A stretch of 64,000 nt of DNA from Cyclobacteriaceae bacterium (GTDB lineage Bacteria; Bacteroidota; Bacteroidia; Cytophagales; Cyclobacteriaceae). A program made the position numbers and the translations under genes. This document shows, in pieces, positions 26,355-35,148 of this stretch; within the stretch, counting starts at the first letter, position 1, and each line of letters starts with the position of its first letter. The notes under the pieces were generated by a model. That model was not told the origin of the DNA. It saw nothing but the letters and a program-made list of their open reading frames with translations, and did no database searches. The stretch is taken from the NCBI GenBank assembly GCA_020436165.1, contig JAGQYI010000087.1:1-64000 (forward strand), written 5' to 3'.

Positions 26355-26380
26355 ACCGGCCTTATGCCGGTAATTCTTTT
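26355..26380 (+). terminator. Possible terminator after the histidine kinase
   Basis: ACCGGC-cttat-GCCGGT is a perfect 6-bp GC-rich stem followed by a weak T-rich stretch (TAATTCTTTT), 15 bases after the kinase stop codon. Confidence 0.55.
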
Positions 26381-26454
26381 CATTAACCAAAACCATCTGG
26401 CACAAAAGTAGATTGCTTGTGTTAATCACATACTAGGTAAAATATTCTAGGAGG

Positions 26455-26474
26455 TCTACGTATTTATACGTAGA
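26455..26474. promoter_or_regulatory. Perfect palindrome upstream of pspC (possible regulator site)
   Basis: TCTACGTAT-TT-ATACGTAGA is a perfect 9-bp inverted repeat in an AT-rich 289-bp gap between the kinase and the PspC gene. There is no T-tract, so it is more like a dimeric transcription-factor site than a terminator. Nothing else is seen in this gap. Confidence 0.45.
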
Positions 26475-26628
26475 TGGTGTTGAAGCAACAACCAATGTTC
26501 ATTTTTTAGATGTGATGCTCAAATTCGGACACAACCTATTTTGAATTATGCTCTAAATAAGTAAATTAAAGCGATAATGATTTTGGCATGAAATTGTTGA
26601 AGTAAGAACCGGATAATTGTTTATAAAA

Positions 26629-26817
26629 ATGGAACGTAAATTAGTAAGAACTGTCAACGATAAAATTATAGCAGGTGTGTGTGGAGGAATAGCTAAATAC
26701 TTGGGATGGGACCCGGCTATAGTGCGGCTACTGTATGTATTGGTTAGTATTTTTTCTGTAGCTTTTCCCGGTATTCTGGTTTATATAGTTTTGTGGATTG
26801 TAATGCCAGAGGAGTAA
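26629..26817 (+). CDS. PspC-domain protein
   Basis: This 62-residue protein is a bare PspC domain: a basic start (RKLVRTVNDKIIAGVCGGIAKYLGWDP) and one long hydrophobic segment (LLYVLVSIFSVAFPGILVYIVLWIVMPEE). PspC proteins sit in the inner membrane and are tied to envelope stress in enterobacteria; single-domain versions are common in Bacteroidota with unknown role. I chose the ATG at 26629 over an in-frame TTG at 26617. It converges on the membrane protein gene at 26823 with 5 bp between. Confidence 0.9.
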   Translation: MERKLVRTVNDKIIAGVCGGIAKYLGWDPAIVRLLYVLVSIFSVAFPGILVYIVLWIVMPEE

Positions 26818-26822
26818 AATAA

Positions 26823-27506
26823 CTATGCAGCAGCTTTGCTAAGCTTTTTTGCGAGCTCTAAAGCTGCATTTTTCCCGGCTCCTCTGTAAAGAATATAAAA
26901 ACAGCCTATCATTAGTACATGGCTTATATCGTTGTAATTGAACCACTCGTTAAGCGATATTTTAAATGCATGTACTGTTCCTGGAATCATGTTTGCTAAA
27001 ATGCCAAGCATAATTATGGCGCTTCTTCTGTCTTTATAATTTCTATAATGCACAAATGAAATGGGCATAACAATTCCTACAAGTCCAATTGCAGAATTAA
27101 TGCGTACGCTATTGAAATTATGGTAAAACATGACCGAGGCCACCATTATCATTAGTTGAGCATAAATAATGAATCTCAGGACTTGTTTTATTTTATCATT
27201 TTCCACAAGTTGTAAAGCCGCCATTTCTGCTGAAAAAATTGCTATGCCTGTAAGTATCCATGCTGCATAATGAAATTTGGGCCCAACGTAAGTAATGAAC
27301 CCATGTGCGGTGCCACCGGTTAATGATGCTAGAGCAATAAAAAAGAAAAAAAGTGCCCAAAACTTCTGAGTAGCGTCTGCTAACTTATTGCGAAAAAGTA
27401 AATGACCAAATCCGAAACAAAATGCCGCTACTAACCAATTTGTGATCCAGGTAAACGGTTCGGTAATATGTAATCCAAATAATTCAATGCTAGGTACGTT
27501 CATCAT
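26823..27506 (-). CDS. Seven-helix membrane protein, possibly DUF6962-like
   Basis: This 227-residue protein has about seven hydrophobic segments evenly spaced along its length and no signal peptide. Polar residues lie in or at the ends of helices: GGTAHGF in the second or third segment, KFHYAAW, FVHYRNY, GTVHAF, and NDISHVLMIGCFYILYRG in the last. I think it belongs to the family called DUF6962, but that is from memory of its look. The histidine, aspartate and serine/threonine positions recall CREST-superfamily hydrolases, a speculation listed as a finding. It lies 58 bp downstream of the 443-residue kinase gene on the same strand. Confidence 0.65.
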   Translation of the reverse strand: MMNVPSIELFGLHITEPFTWITNWLVAAFCFGFGHLLFRNKLADATQKFWALFFFFIALASLTGGTAHGFITYVGPKFHYAAWILTGIAIFSAEMAALQLVENDKIKQVLRFIIYAQLMIMVASVMFYHNFNSVRINSAIGLVGIVMPISFVHYRNYKDRRSAIIMLGILANMIPGTVHAFKISLNEWFNYNDISHVLMIGCFYILYRGAGKNAALELAKKLSKAAA

Positions 27507-27564
27507 GCAAAACTAATAAATGTAGGCACTTATGCCAGTACAAAATATTAGTAACGCTTTACGT

Positions 27565-28896
27565 TTAAACTGGTAACTTGATTATAAAAGTTGAGCCAAT
27601 ATTTATTTTGCTTTCAAGTTCTAACGATCCATTCATTTTGCTGATCATTTCTTTGGCAATGTAAAGTCCCAATCCGGAACCATCAGCCTTTTCTGTGGCC
27701 CTGAAGAACATATCAAAAACTTTTTCTACGTTCTTTTCTTCTATTCCAATGCCATTATCTTCTATCTTAATTATAAGCTTATTGGCCTCCTTAGAGGCAT
27801 AAATATGTACAAAAGATTTTTCCTTACTTAGATCACTATATTTTATCGCATTTGATACTAAATTATTCAGTACCCTAAAAAACCTGCTTTTATCTAATTT
27901 AACCTTATTGCGGACATCTATTTTGGTTGAAATTTCAACTTTTCCTGTATTAACAAGAAATCGATTAGTAAGCAGAACTTTATCAAACAGTTTCTCAAGA
28001 TCAACATCATCAACTACTAAATCTGTTCTGGAATTTCTAGAATAATCTATAACATCTTGAATGAAATCATCCAATCCGTTTACTCTTTCTTTTATCATTT
28101 CAAGGTAGTTCTTCATGGTTTCAGATGGCTTTTCACTTTCAAGCTCTGTAAGGTTAATTAGCCCTAATATAGACGAAAGAGGAGCCCGAAGATCATGTGA
28201 AGTGCTATAAACGAAACTGTCTAATTCCCGATTGGTCTTTTCAAGTGATGTATTTTTTTTAACTAATTCTTCTGAAAGGCGTTTTGTTTCCTTTTGTTGG
28301 TCAAGAAGTACCTGCTCCCAACTAAAATTTATTTTAATTAAAAAATTAATTCCAAGGCTAAGCAGAAGAATTGATACGAGTAAATTAATGCCAAAAGGTA
28401 TTGCAGGATCTGTTGGCTGAAGATTTATGGTACCAAATGGTTGAAAATCTGTTAGTAACAAAATTCCATTTAAAGCTATTGATAGAATGGTGAAACCAAA
28501 TGATAAGTATCTTCGGTGGTAATCATAAGAAATGAACGAAAAAGCAATTAAAGGGAAATACAAAAGATAGATTCCAACTCCTTTTGGTACAATGGCGGCA
28601 AAGCTGAACAAAATGAGGTTGCTGGAAAGAAAAATAAGCAGCGCTGCCACATAATATTTACCCTTTCGGTTTAAGTAGTGTCCGAGGAATAGAATAAAAG
28701 CAAAGCCCAGGTCAATGGACATTACCTTGGGAAATCCATCATATAGGTCGTAGGCTCCCTGGGTTACAGCTGCAAGAGCACCCAAAAGACAAAGTTGAGA
28801 GAACAGGGTTTCTCTTTTTTTCTTCAGGTAACCTGCATAGTCCAGATCTTCGAGACCTTCAATATTCCATTTGTCAAGAAAAAGCCGATTTAGCAT
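27565..28896 (-). CDS. Sensor histidine kinase with multi-helix N-terminus
   Basis: This 443-residue kinase has about six transmembrane helices in residues 30-200, a coiled coil (about 200-225), a HisKA domain with H234 in STSHDLRAPLSSILGL, and a HATPase domain with NNLVSNAIKYS, EDNGIGIEE and GSGLGLYI. The H-box is nearly identical to that of the PAS kinase at 35833, so the catalytic cores are close relatives. The membrane part is probably the sensor. No response regulator is adjacent. The gene at 26823 follows and may be cotranscribed. Confidence 0.9.
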   Translation of the reverse strand: MLNRLFLDKWNIEGLEDLDYAGYLKKKRETLFSQLCLLGALAAVTQGAYDLYDGFPKVMSIDLGFAFILFLGHYLNRKGKYYVAALLIFLSSNLILFSFAAIVPKGVGIYLLYFPLIAFSFISYDYHRRYLSFGFTILSIALNGILLLTDFQPFGTINLQPTDPAIPFGINLLVSILLLSLGINFLIKINFSWEQVLLDQQKETKRLSEELVKKNTSLEKTNRELDSFVYSTSHDLRAPLSSILGLINLTELESEKPSETMKNYLEMIKERVNGLDDFIQDVIDYSRNSRTDLVVDDVDLEKLFDKVLLTNRFLVNTGKVEISTKIDVRNKVKLDKSRFFRVLNNLVSNAIKYSDLSKEKSFVHIYASKEANKLIIKIEDNGIGIEEKNVEKVFDMFFRATEKADGSGLGLYIAKEMISKMNGSLELESKINIGSTFIIKLPV

Positions 28897-29009
28897 ATTG
28901 TCTAAATAATAGTACCAAAATTGTGAGACTAATCAAATATTCCTATGCGTATAATTACCTATTTTGTCTAAGCGTATTCCTGAAAATTGGCGTAAATTGC
29001 TAAATAAAA

Positions 29010-30365
29010 ATGGCTAGATTTTTTTCACTCTTTTTGTTGCTACCGTTTTTTGTAAATGGGCAACAGAGAGTTCCAGCAGACTTCAATCAGGATATTTATA
29101 AAATTGCATCAGAGGTTTCGGCTGACAGCATAAAGAAGAGTGTTGAAAAGCTTGTGAGTTTTGGAACAAGAAATACGCTTTCAGATACTGTGTCTTCTAC
29201 CAGAGGTATTGGGGCAGCAAGGAGATGGATTTACCAGGAGTTTATGAATATTTCCGGTGAATGCAACGATTGTCTGGACGTTCAATATCAACGAACGTTG
29301 GTAAAAGGAGATGCGAAAAGCAGAATAAAAACAGATACCTGGATCGTTAATGTTTTAGCGATTCAAAAAGCAGTGCCTGCAACCAATAGATATATAATTG
29401 TTTCCGGAGATATTGATTCAAGAGCTTCAGACGCCACAGATGATACAACCGATGCACCAGGTGCAAATGACAATGCCTCCGGAATGGCCGGGGTAATAGA
29501 ATGTGCAAGGGTACTTTCGCATTATTCCTTTCATGCCAATATTGTTTTTGCCGGACTTTCGGGTGAGGAGCAGGGCTTGTTTGGAGGTATGCACCTTGCA
29601 GCTAAAGCCAAAGAAGAGGGTTGGGATTTAATCGGTGTTTTAAACAACGATATGATCGGTAATATTGAAGGTGTTGATGGAGTTATTGATAACGAGTCTT
29701 TTAGGATATTCTCTGAGCCAACTCCGGTTACTGAAACTGAAGAAACACGAAAGAGAAGAAGATATTTTGGTGGAGAAATAGATGGCGTATCGCGCCAGTT
29801 GGCCCGCTATGTTGATGCTACATCAAATAAATATTTAACGGATGTAAAACCAATGATGGTTTACCGATTGGACAGATTTGGTCGCGGAGGGCACCACAAG
29901 CCATTTAACGATATGGGATATGCCGGTGTTAGAATTATGGAAACGCATGAAAATTATAACAGGCAGCATCAAGACATTAGACAGGAGAATGGAATTGAGT
30001 ATGGTGATGTTTTGAGTGGAGTTAATTTTGATTACGCGGCCAAACTAACTCGTGTAAATGCTGTTACACTTGCCGCCTTGGCATGGGCACCAGAACAGCC
30101 TCAAGATGTTTTGATTGGAGGTATGGTAAGTCCTGACACACATCTGAAATGGACAAAATCAGATGAAATATGGTTGTTGGGGTACAAAATCTATTGGAGG
30201 GAAACCACTGCCCCTCAATGGCAGCATTCGATTTACGTTGGGAATGTTGACCATTATACTTTGAAAAATATAGTAATAGATAATTACCTATTTGGAGTGG
30301 CTGCTGTTGGAAAGGATGGAACTGAAAGTGTTGTTTCTTTTCCTCAGGGTTTGATTAGAGATTAA
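29010..30365 (+). CDS. M28-family metallopeptidase with C-terminal Fn3-like domain
   Basis: This 451-residue exported protein has a signal peptide ending ...PFFVNGQQ. The M28 peptidase domain (about 40-350) shows the metal-binding segments DAPGANDNASG, SGEEQGLFGG and LNNDMIGN, and a late ENYNRQHQ. The first ligand segment reads GDIDSR, with D134 where M28 enzymes normally have histidine (GHxDS); activity or metal use may therefore differ. From about 360 an immunoglobulin/Fn3-like domain follows (LKWTKSDEIWLLGYKIYWRE). It may act as an aminopeptidase outside the cytoplasm. Monocistronic by spacing. Confidence 0.87.
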   Translation: MARFFSLFLLLPFFVNGQQRVPADFNQDIYKIASEVSADSIKKSVEKLVSFGTRNTLSDTVSSTRGIGAARRWIYQEFMNISGECNDCLDVQYQRTLVKGDAKSRIKTDTWIVNVLAIQKAVPATNRYIIVSGDIDSRASDATDDTTDAPGANDNASGMAGVIECARVLSHYSFHANIVFAGLSGEEQGLFGGMHLAAKAKEEGWDLIGVLNNDMIGNIEGVDGVIDNESFRIFSEPTPVTETEETRKRRRYFGGEIDGVSRQLARYVDATSNKYLTDVKPMMVYRLDRFGRGGHHKPFNDMGYAGVRIMETHENYNRQHQDIRQENGIEYGDVLSGVNFDYAAKLTRVNAVTLAALAWAPEQPQDVLIGGMVSPDTHLKWTKSDEIWLLGYKIYWRETTAPQWQHSIYVGNVDHYTLKNIVIDNYLFGVAAVGKDGTESVVSFPQGLIRD

Positions 30366-30413
30366 GTTTGAATTTCATAGATTATTTTTCATTTTAGTAG
30401 AAACCTCTATTAA

Positions 30414-30956
30414 ATGCGTGTAACAGTAATTGCTCTTTTTTTTGTTCATTTTAGTTTCTATTCTATTGCTCAAACTGTTGGTAATACCTCCTGGAAAACT
30501 ATCGATGATTATAAGGCCGAGGAACCAAACATTGCCAAAAACATTGTTTGGCTTGAAAACAACCCTATTGCCACCGAACAAAACGATACTAAAGCACTTT
30601 CGGAATACATTATTAAATGGCTTACCAATGTTCCCTATTTAAAGGTGGTTTTGGATGGTGTATTTCTGGAAAGTCTTATGAATAACAAAAAGTTTAAATA
30701 CGCTGAGAAATTTAAGGTGACATATCTTTTTGGGAAATCTATTTATCTTATCGAACATCAGGATAATCCGGATGAAGCAAAGGCATGCACGCGGGGAGTA
30801 GAGGGTATGGTAAGAGTTTATAAAGAGCTCAATCTGCTTGACCCTTCATTAAGAAATACCACATTGGATAAGTACGTAAGACTAAGCCAAAAAGGAAAGC
30901 TGGAGTCTTATGTTCGAGATAGGTTATCAGAACCTGGAGAGACACTTAGCTATTAG
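30414..30956 (+). CDS. Secreted protein of unknown function
   Basis: This 180-residue protein has a signal peptide (MRVTVIALFFVHFSFYSIAQ). The mature part is mostly helical with charged repeats (YIIKWLTNVPYLKVVLDG, KYAEKFKVTYLFGKSIYLIEH). One cysteine (KACTRG) is present. I do not recognise a family. It starts 48 bp after the M28 peptidase stop on the same strand, so cotranscription is possible. A second frame inside it is a shadow. Confidence 0.7.
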   Translation: MRVTVIALFFVHFSFYSIAQTVGNTSWKTIDDYKAEEPNIAKNIVWLENNPIATEQNDTKALSEYIIKWLTNVPYLKVVLDGVFLESLMNNKKFKYAEKFKVTYLFGKSIYLIEHQDNPDEAKACTRGVEGMVRVYKELNLLDPSLRNTTLDKYVRLSQKGKLESYVRDRLSEPGETLSY

Positions 30957-31018
30957 CTTAAAACATTAAAGTAAGGAATTATTTTTTGTACCTTTAATAG
31001 GTTCAAATCGTAATTTAT

Positions 31019-32644
31019 ATGGCTTTATCATACCAGTCAGATGTAGTTATTGTAGGCGGTGGTATTGCCGGCATTACTGCAGCAATTGAACTTCTCAATT
31101 TCGATAAGGAGGTATTAATTATTGACAGGGATACCGAGCAAAATCTGGGTGGCCTTGCCAAAGAGTCGTTCGGAGGAATGTTTTTTGTGGATACGCCTCA
31201 GCAGCGTAGGGCAGGCATAAGGGATACACCCGAATTAGCGTTCAGAGATTGGTGCTCAGTTGCACAGTTTGATGAAACAGATGTGTTGCCAAAAGCCTGG
31301 GCAAAAACCTACGTTTATAATTGCACTTCTCAGGTTTATGAATGGTTGAAATCAAACGGAGTTGGTTTTTTTCCTGTTGTGCATTGGGTGGAACGGGGGC
31401 TCTTTAAGCCAGGAAACTCCTACCCAAGATTTCATATGGTATGGGGTACCGGGTCGGAACTTACCAATGTGCTTGTTCAAAAACTACTGAATCATCCGAA
31501 AGCCAAATCGAATTTAAAGATCGTATTTGAGCACAAGGTGGAGGTGCTGATTGAGGAGGGTGGTAAGATAATTGGTGTTACCGGAATAGATGAAGTTTCA
31601 AATACCGTATTTGAAGCAAAAGCTGAGCACACCATAGTGGCTGCCGGTGGAATGGGAGGTAATATGGAGCGTGTTCGGAAAAACTGGTATAAACCATGGG
31701 GCAAGCCACCTGAAACAATCCTGAATGGTGCCCACAAATATGCCTTAGGTGACTTACACGATGCAGTTGAAAACAAAGAAGGTGTAATTACACATTTGGA
31801 TAAGAATTGGCCGTACGCAGCCGGTGTGCATCATCCTCGCCCTTTAAGGCAAGGCCACGGTTTGAGCCTGGTGCCTCCTAAATCGGCTTTGTGGTTGGAT
31901 TACACTGGTAGGCGCTTTGGCCCTATGCCGTTAATTACCGCCTATGATACCCGCTATTGTGTAGAACAGATTTGCAAGCAGGAGAAGAAGTATAGCTGGC
32001 AGGTTTTAAATATGAAAATTGCCTATAAAGAGTTTGCTATTTCCGGTTCGGAATCCAACAAAGCCATGCGGGAAAAAAGCTGGCTAGGATTTATAAAAAC
32101 CATACTTTTTGGCAACAAGGAACTTGTGCACGATATGCTTGATAATTGTGAAGATTTTGTGGTGGCAGATACCATAGAGGAACTGGTTGACAAAATGAAC
32201 GCAATTGCAGGCACCTCAGAGGTGAAGCTTGAGCATGTTAGGGAGGCTATTCAGAATTATGATGCACAGATAGATCGAGGTAAAAACTATTTCAATGATG
32301 AGCAGCTACGCAGGATAGCTCATGCAAGGCGATATCGCGGTGATAAAGTAAGAACATCAAAATTTCAAAAAATAGCAGATCCTAAGGCAGGCAAACTAAT
32401 GGCCATTCGGGAATTTATTTTATCACGGAAAACATTGGGAGGAATTCAGACCAACCTCGATTGCCAGGTAATGGGTACTAATGGAAAACCAATTGAAGGA
32501 CTGTTTGCCGCTGGTGAGGTAGCCGGATTTGGAGGAGGAGGAATGCATGGCTTAGGTACTTTGGAAGGTACATTTTTAGGAGGATGTGTTTTAACAGGCA
32601 GAGTGGCGGCATATTCAATTGCAGGTAAAAAATTAATAGAATGA
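31019..32644 (+). CDS. FAD-dependent dehydrogenase (fumarate reductase / ketosteroid dehydrogenase fold, COG3573-like)
   Basis: This 541-residue flavoprotein opens with a dinucleotide-binding fold, VVIVGGGIAGITAA (GxGxxG at 13-18) and the acidic end of strand 2 (LIIDRD). The C-terminal FAD segment is LFAAGEVAGFGGGGMHGLGTLEGTFLGG. In between lies a substrate cap rich in aromatic and histidine residues (AAGVHHPRPLRQGHG). The layout is that of KstD/fumarate-reductase flavoproteins of the group called predicted oxidoreductase COG3573. No signal peptide or Tat motif; cytoplasmic. Its stop overlaps the start of the thiamine-diphosphate enzyme by four bases, a strong sign that the two work together. 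Substrate unknown. Confidence 0.88.
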   Translation: MALSYQSDVVIVGGGIAGITAAIELLNFDKEVLIIDRDTEQNLGGLAKESFGGMFFVDTPQQRRAGIRDTPELAFRDWCSVAQFDETDVLPKAWAKTYVYNCTSQVYEWLKSNGVGFFPVVHWVERGLFKPGNSYPRFHMVWGTGSELTNVLVQKLLNHPKAKSNLKIVFEHKVEVLIEEGGKIIGVTGIDEVSNTVFEAKAEHTIVAAGGMGGNMERVRKNWYKPWGKPPETILNGAHKYALGDLHDAVENKEGVITHLDKNWPYAAGVHHPRPLRQGHGLSLVPPKSALWLDYTGRRFGPMPLITAYDTRYCVEQICKQEKKYSWQVLNMKIAYKEFAISGSESNKAMREKSWLGFIKTILFGNKELVHDMLDNCEDFVVADTIEELVDKMNAIAGTSEVKLEHVREAIQNYDAQIDRGKNYFNDEQLRRIAHARRYRGDKVRTSKFQKIADPKAGKLMAIREFILSRKTLGGIQTNLDCQVMGTNGKPIEGLFAAGEVAGFGGGGMHGLGTLEGTFLGGCVLTGRVAAYSIAGKKLIE

Positions 32645-34377
32645 GAAGAACAGGAGCGCAATTAGCGGTTTATGCACTTGAGCAAATAGGTGTAAAATTT
32701 ACTTTCGGAATTCCAGGAACGCATACAACCGAGTTGTATGATGCTATGAATAAATCGGAACAAATTACACCTGTTTTAGTAACGCACGAAGGAGGGGGTT
32801 CCTTTATGGCAGATGCCATATCGCGCACTTCCGATAGCATAGGCGTATTAACTATTGTGCCGGCTGCTGGTTTAACGCATGCCATGAGCGGAATAGGCGA
32901 AGCCTTTTTGGACGGAATACCTATGCTTATTTTGGCCGGAGGAACGCACCGTGCTTCGGGCAAATCGTATCAGTTGCATCAGTTCGATCAAATGGCGCTG
33001 GCCAAAAGTATTACAAAGGCCCAGTTCTTAATTGAAAAGCATGAAGATGTAATCTCAACCATTTTTAAAGCATACGATATTGCGACAAGTGATGAACCGG
33101 GACCTGTATTTATAGAGCTACCGGTAAACCTTCAATTGTTTACAGGAGAAGTTGAAAACCTACCCACTTATAATGCAGTAAATAGGTCGCAAACCATTGA
33201 TCAAACATCTATTGACAAAGCTGTAAAGCTTTTGAAAAACGCTGTAAACCCAATGTTGTTTGTGGGTTGGGGAGCGGTTGATGCTACAAAAGAAACCATT
33301 GAACTGGCTGAACTTTTAGCAGCTCCAGTTTCTACCACTTTGCAAGGTAAAAGTGCCTTTCCCAACAACCATCCTCTTTATACAAGTGTAGGATTGGGTG
33401 CCTCTTCAAAACCATCTGCTCAGTGGGCTTTGGAAAAACATGATGTTCTTTTAGCAGTGGGCACCCGGTTTGGAGAAATAGCAACCGGAAGCTACGGGCT
33501 TGAACCGCCCCAAAACTTGATTCACATCGATATTAATCCCGAGGTCTTTAATAAGAATTTTTCTGCAGAAGTTACTATTCAGGCAGATGCAAAACAGGCA
33601 CTTAGGCTGCTACTTGAAGGACTTAAAAAATTAGAATTTTCTGCATCAAGATCAATTTCTGAAGCAGGTAAGAAGATTAAGGATGAGAATGAAAAATATC
33701 TGAAGAACTGGTTGAAGAAAAAGAAGGAAAACATTGTTTCACCGGGGCACTTCTTCACTTCTTTGCGTTCGCATTTGCAGGAAGATGCAATAATGGTAGT
33801 GGATGATGGAAAACATACATTTTTAGCTTCCGAGTTATTCCAGGTATTTAAGCCACGTCATTTTATTTCACCTACTGATTTTAATTGTATGGGGTATTGT
33901 GTTCCTGCCACAATTGCGGCTAAAATGGCCAATCCGCAAAAGCAGGTTGTAGGAATAGTTGGAGATGGCGCTTTTCAAATGACAGGCCTGGAAGCCATAA
34001 CAGCGGCAGCTTACCGGGTGCCGGTAATATTCTTTATTTTCAATGATGGTGAGCTTGGGCAAATATCACAGTTTCAGAAAATACCTTTAAACCGCAAAAC
34101 TTGTTCAATAATTGGCAAAGCTAATTTTGAAGGAGTAGCGCTGGCAACAGGAGCCGAATATTTATTACTTGAGAATGACCACAATATAGATTCTGTTATT
34201 ACAAAAGCTCTTGATCTGGCCGCTTCAGGGAAACATGTTATGGTAGATATAAAAATTGATTACTCACAAAAGACCATGCTTACGAAAGGGGTGGTAAAGG
34301 TTAATTTAAAACGGTTTCCATTTAAAGAGAAGGTTCGCTTTTTAGGAAGGGCTTTAGGCCGTCATATATTGGGTTAA
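32641..34377 (+). CDS. Thiamine-diphosphate enzyme of the acetolactate synthase / pyruvate oxidase family
   Basis: This 578-residue protein shows all three domains of the family. The Pyr domain has catalytic glutamate E50 (THEGGGSFMADAISR), the middle domain has a nucleotide-binding look (PMLFVGWGAVDATKE), and the PP domain has the Mg/ThDP motif G441-D-G443 ending N468-D. Family activities include acetolactate synthase, pyruvate oxidase, oxalyl-CoA and benzoylformate decarboxylases; no ilvN or ilvC gene is nearby, so branched-chain synthesis is unlikely. The last 25 residues are basic and hydrophobic (RFPFKEKVRFLGRALGRHIL), like the lipid-binding tail of E. coli PoxB. It overlaps the flavoprotein gene (ATGA). 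Confidence 0.88.
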   Translation: MRRTGAQLAVYALEQIGVKFTFGIPGTHTTELYDAMNKSEQITPVLVTHEGGGSFMADAISRTSDSIGVLTIVPAAGLTHAMSGIGEAFLDGIPMLILAGGTHRASGKSYQLHQFDQMALAKSITKAQFLIEKHEDVISTIFKAYDIATSDEPGPVFIELPVNLQLFTGEVENLPTYNAVNRSQTIDQTSIDKAVKLLKNAVNPMLFVGWGAVDATKETIELAELLAAPVSTTLQGKSAFPNNHPLYTSVGLGASSKPSAQWALEKHDVLLAVGTRFGEIATGSYGLEPPQNLIHIDINPEVFNKNFSAEVTIQADAKQALRLLLEGLKKLEFSASRSISEAGKKIKDENEKYLKNWLKKKKENIVSPGHFFTSLRSHLQEDAIMVVDDGKHTFLASELFQVFKPRHFISPTDFNCMGYCVPATIAAKMANPQKQVVGIVGDGAFQMTGLEAITAAAYRVPVIFFIFNDGELGQISQFQKIPLNRKTCSIIGKANFEGVALATGAEYLLLENDHNIDSVITKALDLAASGKHVMVDIKIDYSQKTMLTKGVVKVNLKRFPFKEKVRFLGRALGRHILG

Positions 34378-34466
34378 TATCAAGTTTATTGATGATGAGA
34401 TTAGTATTATTTATTTGATTCTAAGTCAATTCAAAACGAAATTTGCAATGTAAATTTTTTAAAGTT

Positions 34467-35117
34467 ATGGAAGAAGAACAAGTTTTTAAAATGCCTCTAA
34501 TCGGTGACCAGGCTCCTGATTTTACGGCTGTTACAACAAAAGGTACAATCAAGTTTTCAGACTATGCTAAAGGCAAATGGGTAGTTATGTTCTCCCACCC
34601 AGCTGACTTTACTCCTGTTTGTACAACCGAGATGAGCGGTTTTGCTGAAAGAAAGGCAGAATTTGATGCGCTCAATACAGAACTTATGGGTTTGAGTATT
34701 GATAGTATTCATGCGCACTTGGCATGGGTTAACAATGTAAGGGAAAGGACCGGAGTTTACTTTGATTTCCCAATCATCGCTGATTTGGATATGAAAGTAT
34801 CCAAACTCTATGGCATGCTGCAACCAAACGAAAGCGAAACAGCAGCAGTACGTGCGGTTTTCTTTATTGACCCTAAGAAAAAAATCCGTTTGATTATGTA
34901 CTATCCATTGAACGTGGGTAGAAATATGGACGAAATCTTAAGAGTATTGGAAGCGCTACAAACAGCTGATGCTAATGGAGTTGCAATGCCTCTTAACTGG
35001 AGAAAAGGGGACAAAGTGATTGTTCCTCCACCAAAAACATTAGATGAAATGCAGCAACGACTGGATGATACATCTTGTGAAAAAATAGATTTTTATCTCT
35101 GCAAAAAAGAGTTATAA
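34467..35117 (+). CDS. Prx6-type peroxiredoxin
   Basis: This 216-residue thiol peroxidase has the peroxidatic cysteine C52 in ADFTPVCTTEMSGFA and the Prx6 C-terminal domain (MPLNWRKGDKVIVPPP). Two cysteines near the end, C204 and C212, match the position of the resolving pair in archaeal-type two-cysteine Prx6 enzymes. It removes hydrogen peroxide and organic peroxides in the cytoplasm. I chose the ATG at 34467 (MEEEQVFKMPLIGDQAPDF) over an upstream TTG. A terminator follows directly. Confidence 0.93.
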   Translation: MEEEQVFKMPLIGDQAPDFTAVTTKGTIKFSDYAKGKWVVMFSHPADFTPVCTTEMSGFAERKAEFDALNTELMGLSIDSIHAHLAWVNNVRERTGVYFDFPIIADLDMKVSKLYGMLQPNESETAAVRAVFFIDPKKKIRLIMYYPLNVGRNMDEILRVLEALQTADANGVAMPLNWRKGDKVIVPPPKTLDEMQQRLDDTSCEKIDFYLCKKEL

Positions 35118-35124
35118 TAAAAAA

Positions 35125-35148
35125 GCCTCCTAAATCAGGAGGCTTTTT
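35125..35148 (+). terminator. Terminator of the peroxiredoxin gene
   Basis: GCCTCCT-aaatc-AGGAGGC is a perfect 7-bp stem followed by five T residues, starting seven bases after the stop codon. Confidence 0.85.

Noticed and set aside
25353-28896. Two-component system formed by the two nearby kinases
   Set aside because: Both genes encode kinases, they lie on opposite strands, and no response regulator lies between or beside them.
32641-34377. Annotation as biosynthetic acetolactate synthase (ilvB)
   Set aside because: No regulatory subunit, ilvC or ilvD gene is nearby and the partner is a flavoprotein; only the family name is supported.
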